Of a DNA stretch of 64,000 bases, positions 44,701-56,700 are shown in pieces. Numbering within the stretch: position 1 is the stretch's first letter; every line of letters begins with the position of its first letter. This DNA is from Dendrocalamus latiflorus (taxonomy: Eukaryota > Streptophyta > Magnoliopsida > Poales > Poaceae), in the NCBI GenBank assembly GCA_017311315.1, contig CM029609.1, positions 45,147,166 through 45,211,165 on the forward strand, written 5' to 3'. Under the pieces are notes generated by a model. The model was not told the origin of the DNA. It searched no databases and was given only the letters and a program-made list of their open reading frames with translations. Position numbers and translations under genes: made by a program.

Positions 44701-45840
44701 ATTTTGTGGCAAACTGTGGTTTATGGACCTACATACTGTTTGCGTAGGACATATTAGGTGTTATAAGGCTTTTATTTTATTGCACTTGTATTCAGGAGTG
44801 GATATCCTGCCATGTGTTACTTATAGTTTCCAAAAACATGACATTAATTACATTATCCTCTATAATTGTCTTACCTTACAACGTACAATACATCCAACTG
44901 AGCCTTTGCCAAGAGGAACAATCTTATGACATTGTGGCCTCTCATGATTATTTTGGTTTTGTCACCCATAAATATATCATATATGCCTACTTACCATTCA
45001 CACTATATATAGAGTTTGAGATACTTGCTAGAATTATTATGTGAACATAAAGCATGGGGCTATCAATGCTATTGTTTCTGGTACGAAGGCTAAATAATGG
45101 TAATGTTGGCAAAAGTTTCTAGGTTCACTGAGATAAAAAAAAAGTATGGCACTTGCGAATAGCATACCCTGGTAACATGGGACAAGTATTCCGTTAGCAG
45201 GCACAGCTTCATCTTGATTATAATTTTGTACTATTCATGTGATCCTTGCTTTGATAAGTTGGTCGCAATATTCTTTATGAGGTCGTTCAACCTATTCATT
45301 CTAGCGATCTAGTCAAGATGTAGAGAAGAAAGTTGATACTGAATAATTGTTATACCTTTTTGCACATGTTCATGGTAATATAATCTCTTCTCTCAGGGTA
45401 CAGCTGATGAAGTTGTTGACTGTTCTCATGGGAGGGCATTGTGGGAACTCGCTAAAGTAAAGTATGAGCCTTTATGGGTCAAAGGAGGAAATCACTGTAA
45501 TTTGGAACTCTACCCAGAATACATTAAGCATCTAAAAAAGTTTGTTGGAGCCATAGAGAAATCACCACCCCCAAATGATGAATCTCCAGAGAGCTCAGGT
45601 CCATCAGATCGTCCTCAAACAGAATCTGAAGGTACAGCGGACTCAAGGAAAAGCACAGATTGCGGGGAGGAAACAAGGCCGAGCATAGATCATAGACATA
45701 GCACAGATCGTCGGGAGAAACCAAGGGGAAGTACAGATAAGAGGGACAAAAGCAGAAAGAGTGTAGACCATCCCGAGAAACCACGGGCTAGTGTTGATCA
45801 ATCTGATAGGCCAAGGAAAAGCATTGACCGGTACGGTTGA
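41724..45840 (+). CDS. ABHD17-type alpha/beta hydrolase, five exons
   Basis: The exons are 41724-42043, 44012-44048, 44134-44370, 44438-44485 and 45397-45840. All have GT/AG borders and consistent phase, and join to 361 residues. The fold shows the HGN oxyanion motif (SHGNAADLG), the nucleophile Ser153 in GQSVGSG, Asp218 in GTADEVVD and His247 in GGNHCNLE. This is the triad of ABHD17-like serine hydrolases, whose animal members remove palmitate from proteins. The N-terminus MGAVTS fits N-myristoylation at Gly2, so membrane attachment is likely. The C-terminal 100 residues are a hydrophilic tail with seven R-x-S-x-D repeats, absent from animal proteins as far as I recall. Exon 1 is very GC-rich and intron 1 is 1.97 kb, both typical of grasses. 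It looks intact and functional; its substrate is unknown. Confidence 0.93.
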
Positions 45841-48800
45841 CCTTAATAGCCTACCAAATATTTCCTATTCATAGCATAATGTGTATGTGTTTAACTATTT
45901 CTACAGTTGCTTGATTTCTATTAGAAGAAAAACCTGTTTTTTCAGTTTTCTTGACTAATGTGATCACATGGTGCAACAGCTTTGGAGGGATGATGAAGTC
46001 CGTCAGGTTGTGCAATATTGACTGTTTCAAAGTAACAACAGCTTCTGGAAGCTGAAATAACCAAAATGTTAGCATTGGAGCTCGTCTGTATGTATTCCAT
46101 TTGTATAACTTAATTCGTTTGGGTGATTGGTTCGGTTGTAGGAGGTGTATTTCATACGATGGGGGGCTTGTATTGTTTCCCTTGATTTTTTTTTTGAGAT
46201 GAAATAATAATCTGTTCATATCTAGTTCTTTTTTTCTTCAAGTGATTGATTTGATAAGACATGTCCCTGCAGAAACATAAGCCATCGGTTACAAGTTTTT
46301 AACTCTTTTGGTTGCTATTTAGCATGTGATATTATGACTTCCGACCATTTTAGCTGGTTGTAGTTGAGGTGCCCCTCGAGCTCTGTTCAAATGTTTTGCA
46401 ATTTGGGCTCTCCAATACTTAGCTGGAACACATTAGCGATCCCAGTAGAGACTGACTTGCGTGAAATCCTTGATCCTATTAGGTGCTTGAGGCATAGCTG
46501 GGAAACTATTAATTAAGGTTCACGGGAGAACTGTGTGGTGAAGCCGTCTGCCTGACTGGTGGCAAGTGAGGTTCTAACTTGCTTTAACTCCAGTGGCGCT
46601 TGGCGCTTGTAGCCTGCTTATGAAACTTATGAATTGGGGCGGATTTGCTAAAATTTGACTTGAGATCTGTCGAGTTTACCAGAGAGTTACGAGCAGCACA
46701 GGCCAATTTTATGACTAAAGCATCATCTTGTTTGGGAAATATCGTTTCACCATTGTTTCTGAAAGAAGTTATGGAAGGGGGATTCACAACTCGGTTTTAT
46801 GGTGGTTTTTATTGAATTCTGGTCAGGTTGTGGTTGATTCTGAGTGTTGAAATTTGGAGACTTGGGGGTAAGAGTAGGGGGGGGGGGGCTATTCTCGTGG
46901 GAAACAGTTCAATTCCCACGGGAAGAAAAAATTGTCGCATTCTAAATGGCTTTTTGTTACCGGAAGTAATATTGTGGAGCCATAGAGAAAATTGTCGCAT
47001 TCCCCCAAAATCTTCTTGTGACTTTTACGTCCGCGTAATATGCTTTGAACTCTGAAGACTCATTGGTAGGAAGTAGGAACAAAGCCCATTTGAGTTATGG
47101 TTTTACAGTTGAATTGAGCCGGTCGCATCATGTGTTGTTGCTACGCGCGACGTGTCCCTTCTCGGCGTGGGAGTAACTAGCCTCATAGGCGCGGCGCCAC
47201 GTCGCGTCAGCCACCGTGTGTACCGAAGTGAAAGAGGCGATAATTCGTGAGAAGTTTTTTAAAAAAAATCTAAAAAAATCGAGGGCACATGTGTATTTTC
47301 AAAAAAGTCGAAGGTCTTTTTCGTAAAAAACTGAGGGCCTGTACGTAATAAACGAGGACTCGTACGTAATTTAGAAACTGCGGGGCACTATCCTGCAAAG
47401 TGGAGAGGCTTGAAAAAAACTGGTAGGGATCTTTTCACGAGAACCAAGGACCTTTACGTAATTTCAGAAAAATACGGGGATTTTTTCATAAAACTGTTCC
47501 CCGACCGTAGAATTTTGCCGCCACGCGCCGGCCGAGAGAGCGCTGGGGCGACGTGGCCGCCCTCTCCTCGCGCGAACTACCCGGGCATAATAGGAGGAGT
47601 ATGTATGGGGGCGGTGCCTGACCCCACCAACTTGGTCGGGCCGGTGCCTCGTACGTGGAGTTGTGTCAGTCGCCGCACGGCGCCACGACGTGGGCACGCA
47701 CCCCGCCTACGGCCTACCGACAACTTGTGGTCCGCGGCAGCGCCTCCTCTGGAGGGGGACGCGCGGTGCCTCGGCCGGCTCGCGCATCCTGTTTCGCTCT
47801 ACAGCCACTCGTACGCGTCAGATGTTGCGTACTGCATGAGCGTGTCATGTGGCATACTGACAATGAAGCAACGTGCGCCTGGTGCTCTGGAGCCTGTACA
47901 TGGGAAGAGGAGACGTCAATTGAATTGCCAAGTCACATATCAAAAGCCAGCTGGTACGTTTTTGCTGGACCGGATGGTATCAAAGAGGTGAATGGTACTA
48001 TTTAAAATATTTTCTGAGTATTTAAGATTCTATTCTTAAACATCTACAGATATGTAGAATATAAAATCTTCAGCTAAAAATCAAATCAACTATCTCAAGT
48101 TAACAAAACTCGGAACCTAACTCTTCCCGGTGGCCTGACCGGCCCGGGCGGTCTGATTGCTAGTATAAGGACGGTCTGATTGCTATTACAATAAAATCAG
48201 AGCAATAAATAATATTTTCAGCCTGATTTCAAAAACAAAAAAGAGAACTTTTGATCCGAAGACCCAAATCATATGAAATTTTGCAGCGATCTTATCTAGG
48301 GGATTGTGAACCTATTTCAGAAAATGATCATAAAAAACATAATCAAAGTTTAGACATTTTTCAGTTTGAAGGAGAGGTGCACCAAAACCGAGCGAAAACC
48401 CCGAACGGTGAATACAACTTGCTCGTGGGATGATCATGACCAAGAAGGGTCTAGATATATTCCCACATGTCTCAACAAGTTAAATCACCACAAAAACCAA
48501 ATCAAAAACCCTCGGATCAAGAGATGGATCAAACATGCCAAAGTCAAGTAAAACCGAGTTTCGCGCAACAGCACGTGGGATCATACGAACCTCCTATATT
48601 GACGACCTCGTTGCCCCTCTCATGCTATATTTGTTGCCGGAGGTCATTTTTCTCCTCATTGAGACTGTTAATACGCGTCTCTATCTTTAAGATTCGTTCT
48701 CACAGTGTATCCACGTACCTCACAATATAGCATTCATAAGAAGGATCGATCCAGCGAACGGAATCGTATTTCACCATCTGCTGGAAAGGAGGGTTAAAAT

Positions 48801-49630
48801 GAAAACTCTATTAGCAGTAAGAGAAAATAAACTATTGGCTAATTGTACCCAAGAGTGTGGGCATCGGAAGAAATGCCGCCCGCCATCGAAATAGCCTTCG
48901 ACGACCTGCACGACCGCGTCCTCCCTGTGTCTGTATTTCGGCCATACCGGTTGAACCCGCCTGTTTGGCATCTAGCAGTAGTTAGGGCCGAAGTCCTCAT
49001 TCCTTTGTAGGGGGAGGTCTTCTTTTGGCGACCCCACTTCAACTGGCCCCTCGGCGTTTACCATGCTATGTTATTGTATAATAGAGAATGTTCTTCTTCA
49101 TAAAATTTTGTAATTTTTGTTGTTCGTTTGCTATATGTAACTACTACTACAAATATCAAAATCGTACAAATTTTTGAGCAATATTTAGAGTGGATAAAAT
49201 TGTCAAAAAATTACCCAATGAAGTACGTTACATCGGAAGGGTGCACATAAAATTTTATAATTTTTGAGCTCATTTGCTATATTTAAAAATTCGAACAAAT
49301 ATGACGTAAAATTGTGAATTTAGATAAGTAATTAAGCCGATTAATTAGCTGGCTTAATCATCTGCCGTTTGTGGGTGGATGACAGGTGGCTTGCCGTCTG
49401 GTAGTGGGGCGGTAGGCGCTTGCCGACCGGCGGCCGGACGGCAGGCGCCACGTGTGACCTCCGAAGTGCTGCCACCCGGTGAGTGAACGGCATAAACGCT
49501 ATTTTTATGGATACCGCGTGCATATGCCTATTTTTGTAAATATGAACCGAAAAGGCACTATATATATATACGACAAAAATTCAGTCAGATTCAGAGTTAC
49601 GTAGTCACGCAGCAGTTGAACTGTGTGAGC
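45841..49630. other. Intergenic, repeat-rich, no supported gene
   Basis: The first 400 bases are the hydrolase 3' UTR. A G run lies near 46866-46878. From 47040 to 48000 the sequence is GC-rich with long open frames that show no domain. Around 48830-49040 the minus strand reads YFDGGRHFFRCP, faintly like the GRF zinc-finger of transposon proteins, but too little to call. Near 49080-49280 a short AT-rich block is repeated. ACTATATATATATAC at 49558-49572 is a TATA-like stretch before the next candidate gene. Confidence 0.45.
47270..47500. repeat. Degenerate repeat (GAGGNCCTNTACGTAA-type)
   Basis: Four to five loose units share GAGGGCCTGTACGTAA-, GAGGACTCGTACGTAAT- and AAGGACCTTTACGTAAT-like cores about 30-40 bp apart. 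It is non-coding and probably part of a decayed transposon. Confidence 0.5.
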
Positions 49631-50087
49631 ATGTTGCTGCTGCTGGGCATCCTGCTGGCTGCACTGAGTCCCTTCCCTGCCACTGCTCACAGAGGTACAT
49701 ATACAGATACAGATGCCTTTGTTCATTTCAGTCTCAGCTGCTTCTTGCTGGAAATGCGACGCATAACATTCATGCATGGTTACACTGTCTCTTCTCATAG
49801 CTGCTAATGCCGACCAACGGCGAGAAAGGAGCTGATCAGGCCAAGCTGGTGAGAGTCGTAAACACCTTATGCAGTGTGCTACCCCTATATATACCCCTTG
49901 AGAGCCACAACTGACTGAAGTTTCTTGTGTGTGGGATCAAGCAATTCGTGTCGGTGGAAGCAAAACGAAACCAGAAATGGCGGTGAAGGATGCAGAGGAG
50001 GGGGTGATCAGGAGGAAGGAAAATGAGAGGATGAACTGCAATTTCAGAACCAGAAAAGCTTCCTTCGGATGTCAAAATTCATTTTGA
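49631..50087 (+). CDS. Candidate small secreted peptide gene
   Basis: ATG 49631 opens a 21-residue signal-peptide-like stretch (MLLLLGILLAALSPFPATAH) that ends at a CAGAG/GTACAT donor (49694). A TATA-like stretch lies about 60 bp upstream. Joining to an acceptor at 49919-49920 keeps frame and gives about 76 residues with a basic tail including RRKENERMNC and three Cys, stopping at 50087. An alternative small exon at 49801-49848 would end translation early. I do not recognise the peptide family. The signal sequence is convincing; the rest of the model is uncertain. Confidence 0.35.
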
Positions 50088-50870
50088 TGGATGCATGCCC
50101 TTCACTGCCGATTACCGTTCAGTCCATAGGCACCCTCCCAAGCACAACTAGAAGTTACTAGCTATTTGATTGCTTAGAATACAGTAGCTTACAAGTAACA
50201 ATAACTACCTTTCTCGGCTGTAATATTTCCTTTCTCTCTCAGCAAACAGTTATGGATTTGTTGACATTTTGTTAGTTAGTTCCTACTTCCTAGTAATGAT
50301 ATACTACTACATAATTAAGCTGTTAATTGTAACTTTTTTACGCGTCTATTAATTTGGTATGGCGATTGGTAAGGGTAGTCCTAAAAGAAATCAATGTCAA
50401 TGCCCTGTATCTCTTGTTTGTTCGTTCTAAGCAGAATGTAAACCGGAGTTGAAGAAATGATATCTCTAAAGAGAGACGCGGAAAACAAAAATCCTTGTGA
50501 GAATCAACTTATGAGCTTATATGCATAGGTTAAGCCAAAATGAAGCCACATCCATTCACCACCACTTTCAACAACCTAGAAGCCCTTGAATCCCATGATC
50601 TATCAGCGGAACCCAGTGAAAGGTGCATTCTATGGCTTAGGGCAGTCCCAATGGGGGGTTTCTAGATGTAGATTCCAAGAGAGAAAAAGAGCAATTAATG
50701 TCCAGTAGAAACTATCTCTCTCAACCCATGGTTTCTACAGCAGAGTTAATACAAAGGATAAATTAAATGCAACATAAAAGAAGAGTAGATCATCTATGGC
50801 AATCAGCCATGTAGCCTCCAGACCAACACAATTTCAATGGCACTATTTCTTCAGTAAACAGTGTTTCCAG

Positions 50871-51012
50871 AATACTTTATAGTAACAGCACGATGGATGG
50901 ATCCAACTAAGCATAGATAACATGTTTTTCACTTGGGGAAGAATACTTTATAGTAACAGCACGATGGATGGATCCAACTAAGCATAGATAACATGTTTTT
51001 CACTTGGACTAG
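50871..51012. repeat. 71-bp tandem duplication
   Basis: Two almost identical 71-bp units (50871-50941 and 50942-51012) begin AATACTTTATAGTAACAGCA and end CACTTGG. The duplication is recent and lies inside the Harbinger-type element. Confidence 0.92.
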
Positions 51013-51112
51013 CAGGATCGTGAAGAGGCTACCTGCAGCTTCTCCAAAGTTCTAGAGAGGGATGAAAATATCCAGATAATGAAGGTAGCATCAAGTATGG
51101 CAACAGGCAACA

Positions 51113-51496
51113 CTAGGAATAACCTCGTTTTTCCAGAGAAGTCATTGATGTTTCCCAGACAGTCCTGCCTGTAATCTTCAATCCCTTGAGTTGAGGGTCA
51201 CAGAACATAAAGTAGAGGTAATACATCCCTGTTTTGTTTATAGATACACTTTGAGTCACCATGGAAGTTTCTTCATTTTTACCATCAAAGAATGTCTGGA
51301 TCCTTTTTGGCCAGTTCGGAATATCAGGATTTGGCCGTATAATCACTTCACCTACTTTACAAGACTTCTCCTTGTCAATCTCAGGGGTGCAGCATATTGC
51401 ATCAGAGTGCAAGTAAGAACCCCCAATTTTGTCCCTGTCCTGGATCTCAACAATAATAGCCTCTACTAATCCTGTCTTTTGCTGCATTGCCTCCAC
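51113..51496 (-). pseudogene. Captured lung-7TM/TMEM87-like gene fragment
   Basis: The minus strand reads GLVEAIIVEIQDRD, DAICCTPEI, GEVIIRPNPDIPNWPKRIQ and MYYLYFMFCDPQLKGLKITG. These match the lumenal N-terminal domain of plant lung seven-transmembrane receptor (TMEM87/GOLD-domain) proteins. Such proteins reside in the Golgi and endosomes. After GRTVW the family reading is lost, and no membrane helices follow. It is therefore a fragment of about 115 residues lacking start, transmembrane part and end. It lies within the Harbinger-type element, reading toward its left end. The family name is from recall. Confidence 0.75.
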
Positions 51497-51954
51497 AAGT
51501 TCACATTAACGCTACAATCTTTCACATGTTGGGGCACACCAAACATACTGCCATGTGACAGATAAATAAATACATTACATCCACCGCAATGCTCGTTACA
51601 TGCCATTATTGGATCAAGAAAAAACACTTAACGCTCCCTGAATGCCAGCCTGATCACACGGCAGACAAACAAAACAAGAACTGAACTAACTTAGGTGGTT
51701 GAACTCACTAAAACACATCGAATCACAAAAATTCGAAGAAAAGAGAAGCAACATTTGGCAGTTGTATCAAATCATCACAACAGATCAATCTCTGTGCACA
51801 CAAAATTCCAAAAATTCCCACTTGATCCCTCGCATAATACCAATAGCAACAACATGAACCATAAGAATCGGAGCAAACGCTCGAGACTCAACCAGAGCAG
51901 CCAAATCAAACAGCACGTCGGAGGATTTACAACACGAAGCAATTTCTCGCCACT

Positions 51955-52241
51955 AGTTCTTGCCGTCCCAACAAAACCCCGCAAAGCAAAACCCTAAGGG
52001 GTAGTCCAGAAGCGCTGCGCCCGAGCGTACCTGATGAAGGAGGCGGAGGAGTTGGGTCCGCCCCTGATGCTGCTGCAGCCATGGCGGCGGGATTACCGGC
52101 GGCCGCAGTGGTTCCAATAGCAGGGGCGGCGGGAGCACCGGCGACCAAAGCAGATCGGACAGCGAGGGCGGCCGGAGCACCCCTGCCTTGCCCTGCCCTG
52201 CCTTGCCTGGAACTTGAGGAGGGCGGCCGAAGTGGATTCAT
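51955..52241 (-). pseudogene. Ala/Pro-rich 5' exon-like block, unrecognised
   Basis: From ATG 52241 the minus strand reads MNPLRPPSSSSRQGR and continues Ala-rich to GADPTPPPPSS. A CAG/GTACGC donor lies at about 52030, suggesting a genuine first exon picked up from a host gene. The family is not recognised. It lies in the same orientation as, and upstream of, the seven-transmembrane fragment inside the Harbinger-type element. Confidence 0.35.
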
Positions 52242-52840
52242 GTTCGCAGAGATTTGGGATGGATTGGGGACGGATGATGCTAGGTCAAGACTTGGGCGCT
52301 TGGAGACCGATTGGGGCAGCGGCGCGGGATAAAGACCGCGCGCGGGAGAGCAAGGAGAGCGCGCGCGGGAAAATGGCGAGGCGGCGGCGGGAGCAGCGCG
52401 AGGGATTTGGGAGGGAAGGAGGAGCGCGCGGGAAAGCGGACGCGGGAGCGAGTGGCGAGCGCGCGCGAGGCGGGAGGGCGAGCGCGCGGAGGCGGGAGGG
52501 CGCGCGAGCGAGCGCCCGGCGGCGGCTGCGCACAGGATCCGCCATCAAGCCGCTCGACTCTACTCGAGTCTCCCCAACGGGGTTTGCCTCGTTTCTATGT
52601 GCATTGGTGCTAGCGTCGACCCAGTTCCTTCCGTAGAAATCGTTTCTCCGTTTTGAGTTCTCTTTCCTCGTTAATTCCTTTGCCACATCAGCAAAAAGCT
52701 GAGCTGTCAAGATAATTAATGCACATAGAAACCATCATAAATACCCCATTGGAACTGCCCTTACAAAACTAAGCTATAAACACCAACTGCATGTTGGTAG
52801 CACAGCCCGACCGGCAAGGCACTTCGGTTGCTCTGGTTAA

Positions 52841-53700
52841 TGTTGGATTAATTGAGATTGGCCCATTTTAATTTAGCAATTAATCAAATGAAATTCCTAG
52901 GCCCACTATTAGTGCTATGTGCAAAAACTGTTTAGTCCCATATGGAGAATTGAATGGGAGTTATACCACTTTAAAAGGTGGAACGAGGTAACCCCCTTGT
53001 GAAATTGAAGAAAGCCAATACGCGCGCGCTCGCTCGCCTCGCCGAGCCGAGCCGTGCGGTGCGTGGGCGTACGCGCAGGCGTGTCGGGTGAGTTACTGGT
53101 CTCTTCATTTTTTGCTGTTACAAGAGAACAGAGCATAAGAAGGCTCTCCTCTCCATACGAAAAGGGATACGAACAAACAGTACTCTCTCTGTTTTTGTTG
53201 CTGCTCTCTGCAATCTCCGGTCCAGAACCTTGCGCGCACAAGTTTCTGGGTGAGTAGACCTCCGGAACTTCGTCCGTTTGTGTACCTGCACGGGTAGGCG
53301 GGCGATCAAGTTTTTGGGGAGCGCATCGGTGCGACTACTCAATCTGCGACATCTACTTCCTGGTGGTGAATCGTTCGCGGGATTGCACTGCGAACATCTT
53401 CCTGCATCACGCCTCGTCCTGCATCACGCCTCGATCGACTACACCAAATAGGTCATCATGTCGACTGATGGTAACGGCGCCTCTGGTGCCTCCGGCACTG
53501 GCCCCGCCCGAGGGTATAAACTGCAAACTTCTTTGATGTATTTTCTGTGCGCTATGAATTTGTTAATAGATGTTGCTGTTACCTTGTTCATTAGCGAATA
53601 TGAATACATCATTGTTAGTTCGCTCATACCTTTCTATGTCATGTTTTATATGCTAAATTTCTGGATTAAAATATGCCGAAAATTGACTAGATCTCCAACA
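52841..53700 (+). repeat. 5' LTR of the copia element
   Basis: 860 bp, starting TGTTGGATTAATTG and ending TCTCCAACA. It contains the start of the gag frame (ATG 53458), and the same ATG is present in the 3' LTR at 58938. Compared with the 3' LTR it lacks a block between GTGTCGGGTG and AGTTACTGG. Confidence 0.95.
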
Positions 53701-56700
53701 ATCCAAAAACTTGATAGGTCTTTTTCGGTAGTTGGCTTTGCTGCGTCGCTTAAGCCACACCCTCTGTTTGATGGTTCAAATTTTAAGAGATGGCGTGCAC
53801 GCGCGATCCTGTGGTTTACTGCCATGGAATGTTTTCATGTTGCACAAGGAAAGCCCGCTGAGCCTCTGTCTGATGAGGATGAACGCAAGTTCAATGTAGC
53901 GGATAACTTTTTCCGAGGTGCACTTGTCAACATACTGGCGGATAACATTGTGGATGTGTACATGCATTTGCCTACGGGCAAAGATATGTGGAATGCACTT
54001 GAGGCCAAGTTCGGAGTTTCTGATGCTGGTAGTGAGCTGTATGTCATGGAGCAGTTCTATGACTACAAAATGGTCGATGACCGTTCTGTAGTAGAGCAAG
54101 CTCATGAGATTCAGGAGCTGGCAAAGGAGCTTGAGAACAATAAGTGCGAGTTACCGGACAAGTTTGTGGCTGGCGGTATTATTGCCAAGTTACCACCCTC
54201 TTGGTCGGATTTTGCTACTTCTCTAAAGCACAAGAGGCAGGAGTTCAGTGTTACTGATCTCATTGGCAGTCTTGGTGTTGAAGAGAAGGCGAGGGCAAAA
54301 GATACTCGTGGCAAGAAAGTTGCTGCTGAGGGAGGTTCTAGCGCCAATTTGGTGCAGAAGAAGAATCCTCAGGCTTTCCACAACAAAAAGAAAAATAAGC
54401 CTTTTGTCAAGCCCAAGGCTACCACTGAGTTTAAGAAGAAAGGCAAAGGAAAGGGCAGCTGCTTTGTGTGCGGTGATTCTGGCCATTGGGCTAAGGATTG
54501 TCCAGATCGCAAGGATAAGCAGAAGAAGTCTGCCAACATGGTTATTAGTGACGCTGGAGGAACATCGGGGTACGGTAATTATTTACCTACAGTTCTTTCT
54601 GTTTGTCAATCACCTGAGTGGTGGGTTGACACTGGTGCTAATATTCATGTTTGTGCTGATATTTTCTTGTTTTCATCTTATCAGGTCGGTCGAGGTTGCT
54701 CCTTGTTGATGGGGAACGGATCGCATGCAGCTGTTCATGGTGTTGGTACGGTCGATCTGAAGTTTACTTCGGGAAAGACCGTGCAGTTGAAGAACGTGTA
54801 GCATGTCCCCTCCATAAAGAAGAATCTCGTTAGCGGATCTCTACTATGTAGAGATGGTTTTAGGCTTGCTTTTGAGTCCAATAAATGTGTCGTGTCTAAG
54901 TATGGAACATTTGTTAGTAAAGGCTATGAGAGCGGAGGTTTGTTCCGTTTTTCTTTGATGGATTCCTGTAATAAAATTGTGAACCATGTGTGTAATGATG
55001 ATGATGAGTCTAATGTTTGGCATTCACGACTTTGTCATGTTAATTTTGGGTGTATGACGCGCTTAGCTAATATGAGTTTAATCCCGAAATTCACTTTGGT
55101 CAAAGGTTCTAAGTGTCATGCGTGTGTTCAATTGAAACAACCTCGCAAGCCTCACAAGGCAGCAAAAGAGGCGAGGAATTTGGCACCGTTAGAACTCATT
55201 CATTCTGATTTATGCGAGATGAATGGTGTGTTGACTAAAGGGGGAAAGAAATATTTCATGACGCTTATAAATGATTGCACTAGATTGTGCTACATGTACT
55301 TATTAAAAACAAAAGATGAAGCATTGAATTACTTTAAGATCTATAAAGCTGAGGTAGAAAACCAACTTGAAAGGAAAATCAAGCGGGTAAGGTCTGATAG
55401 TGGAGGAGAGTATTTTTCAAATGAGTTTACTGTATTCTGCGAGGAACATGGAATTATTCATGAGAGGACGCCTCCCTATTCTCTTGAATCAAACGGGATT
55501 GCCGAAAGAAAGAATCGTACTCTAACTGATTTGGTTAACGCCATGTTAGACACTGCAGGACTTTCTAAGGAATGGTGGGGTGAGGCTATATTGACCGCAT
55601 GTCATGTCCTGAATAGAGTTCCTACAAAGAACAAAGAAGTAACACCATTCGAGGAATGGGAAAAGAAGAAGTTGACTCTCTCATACTTGCGCACCTGGGG
55701 ATGTTTGGCCAAAGTTAACGTGCCAATTGTCAAGAAGCGCAAACTTGGACCAAAAACCATAGATTGTGTATTCCTTGGTTATGCTATACACAGCGTGGGT
55801 TATAGGTTCTTAATTATAAAATCTGGAGTACCTGACGTGCGTATTGGTACAATCATAGAGTCCAGAGATGCTACATTTTTTGAGAATGAATTTCCTATGA
55901 AAAGTGATGTATCTAGCTTATCTAGTCAAAAACCTATAATTTCCCTTGATTCTTTTGTGCCGATAGAACATGTTGAGCAAACGCCTGTGGAAAATCCTGA
56001 GGATAACAATGAAGTTACTCGAAAGAGTAAGAGACAGAGGACTGCAAAGTCTTTTGGTGATGATTTCATTGTATACCTCGTGGATGACACTCCAAGAACC
56101 ATTGAAGAGGCATATTCTTCTCCTGACGCTGACTATTGGAAGGAAGCAGTACGGAGTGAGATGGATTCTATTATGTCTAATGGAACTTGGGAGGTCGTTG
56201 ACCGTCCTTATGGGTGTAAACCTGAAGGATGTAAATGAGTTTTCAAGAAAAAGCTTAGGCCTGATGGTACAATTGAATTGCACAAGGCAAGGCTTGTGGC
56301 CAAGGGTTATACCCAGAAAGAAGGTGATGATTTCTTTGATACTTATTCACCTGTTGCCCGATTGACCACAATTCGAGTACTACTTGCCCTGGCTGCCTCT
56401 CATGGTGTTCTCGTTCATCAGATGGACGTTAAGACAGTTTTCCTAAATGGAGAGTTGGAGGAGGAGATTTATATGGATCAGCCAGATGGGTTTGTAGTAG
56501 AAGGTCAAGAAGAAAAGGTGTGTAAGTTGTTAAAGTCTTTGTATGGCCTAAAGCAAGCACCTAAGCAATGGCATGAGAAGTTCGACAAAACTTTGACATC
56601 TGCTGGCTTTGTTGTGAATGAAGCTGACAAATGTGTGTACTATCGCTATGGTGGGGGAGAAGGAGTGATCTTGTGCTTGTATGTTGATGACATACTGATT

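Larger units (their letters stand above)
50640..52760. mobile_element. Harbinger-type element carrying gene fragments
   Basis: The inverted ends GGGCAGTCCCAATGGGG (50640) and CCCCATTGGAACTGCCC (52744-52760) differ by one base. They are flanked by TTA at 50637-50639 and 52761-52763. Similarity extends inward (GGTTTCTA, AATTAATG). No transposase or Myb-like frame is visible. Inside are a piece of a seven-transmembrane protein gene and a 5' exon-like block. This is the layout of a transposon that has picked up host gene fragments (Pack-type). The ends resemble those of the MITEs in BLOS2 (GGGCA..CCCA.TGG), so they may share a transposase source. Confidence 0.78.

Noticed and set aside
47410..47991. 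A 193-codon open frame on the plus strand
   Set aside because: It lacks a proper ATG start, shows no domain, is GC-rich low complexity and is probably decayed transposon DNA.
48771..49042. GRF-type zinc-finger transposon gene
   Set aside because: Only about 40 residues have a weak resemblance and no further domain follows.
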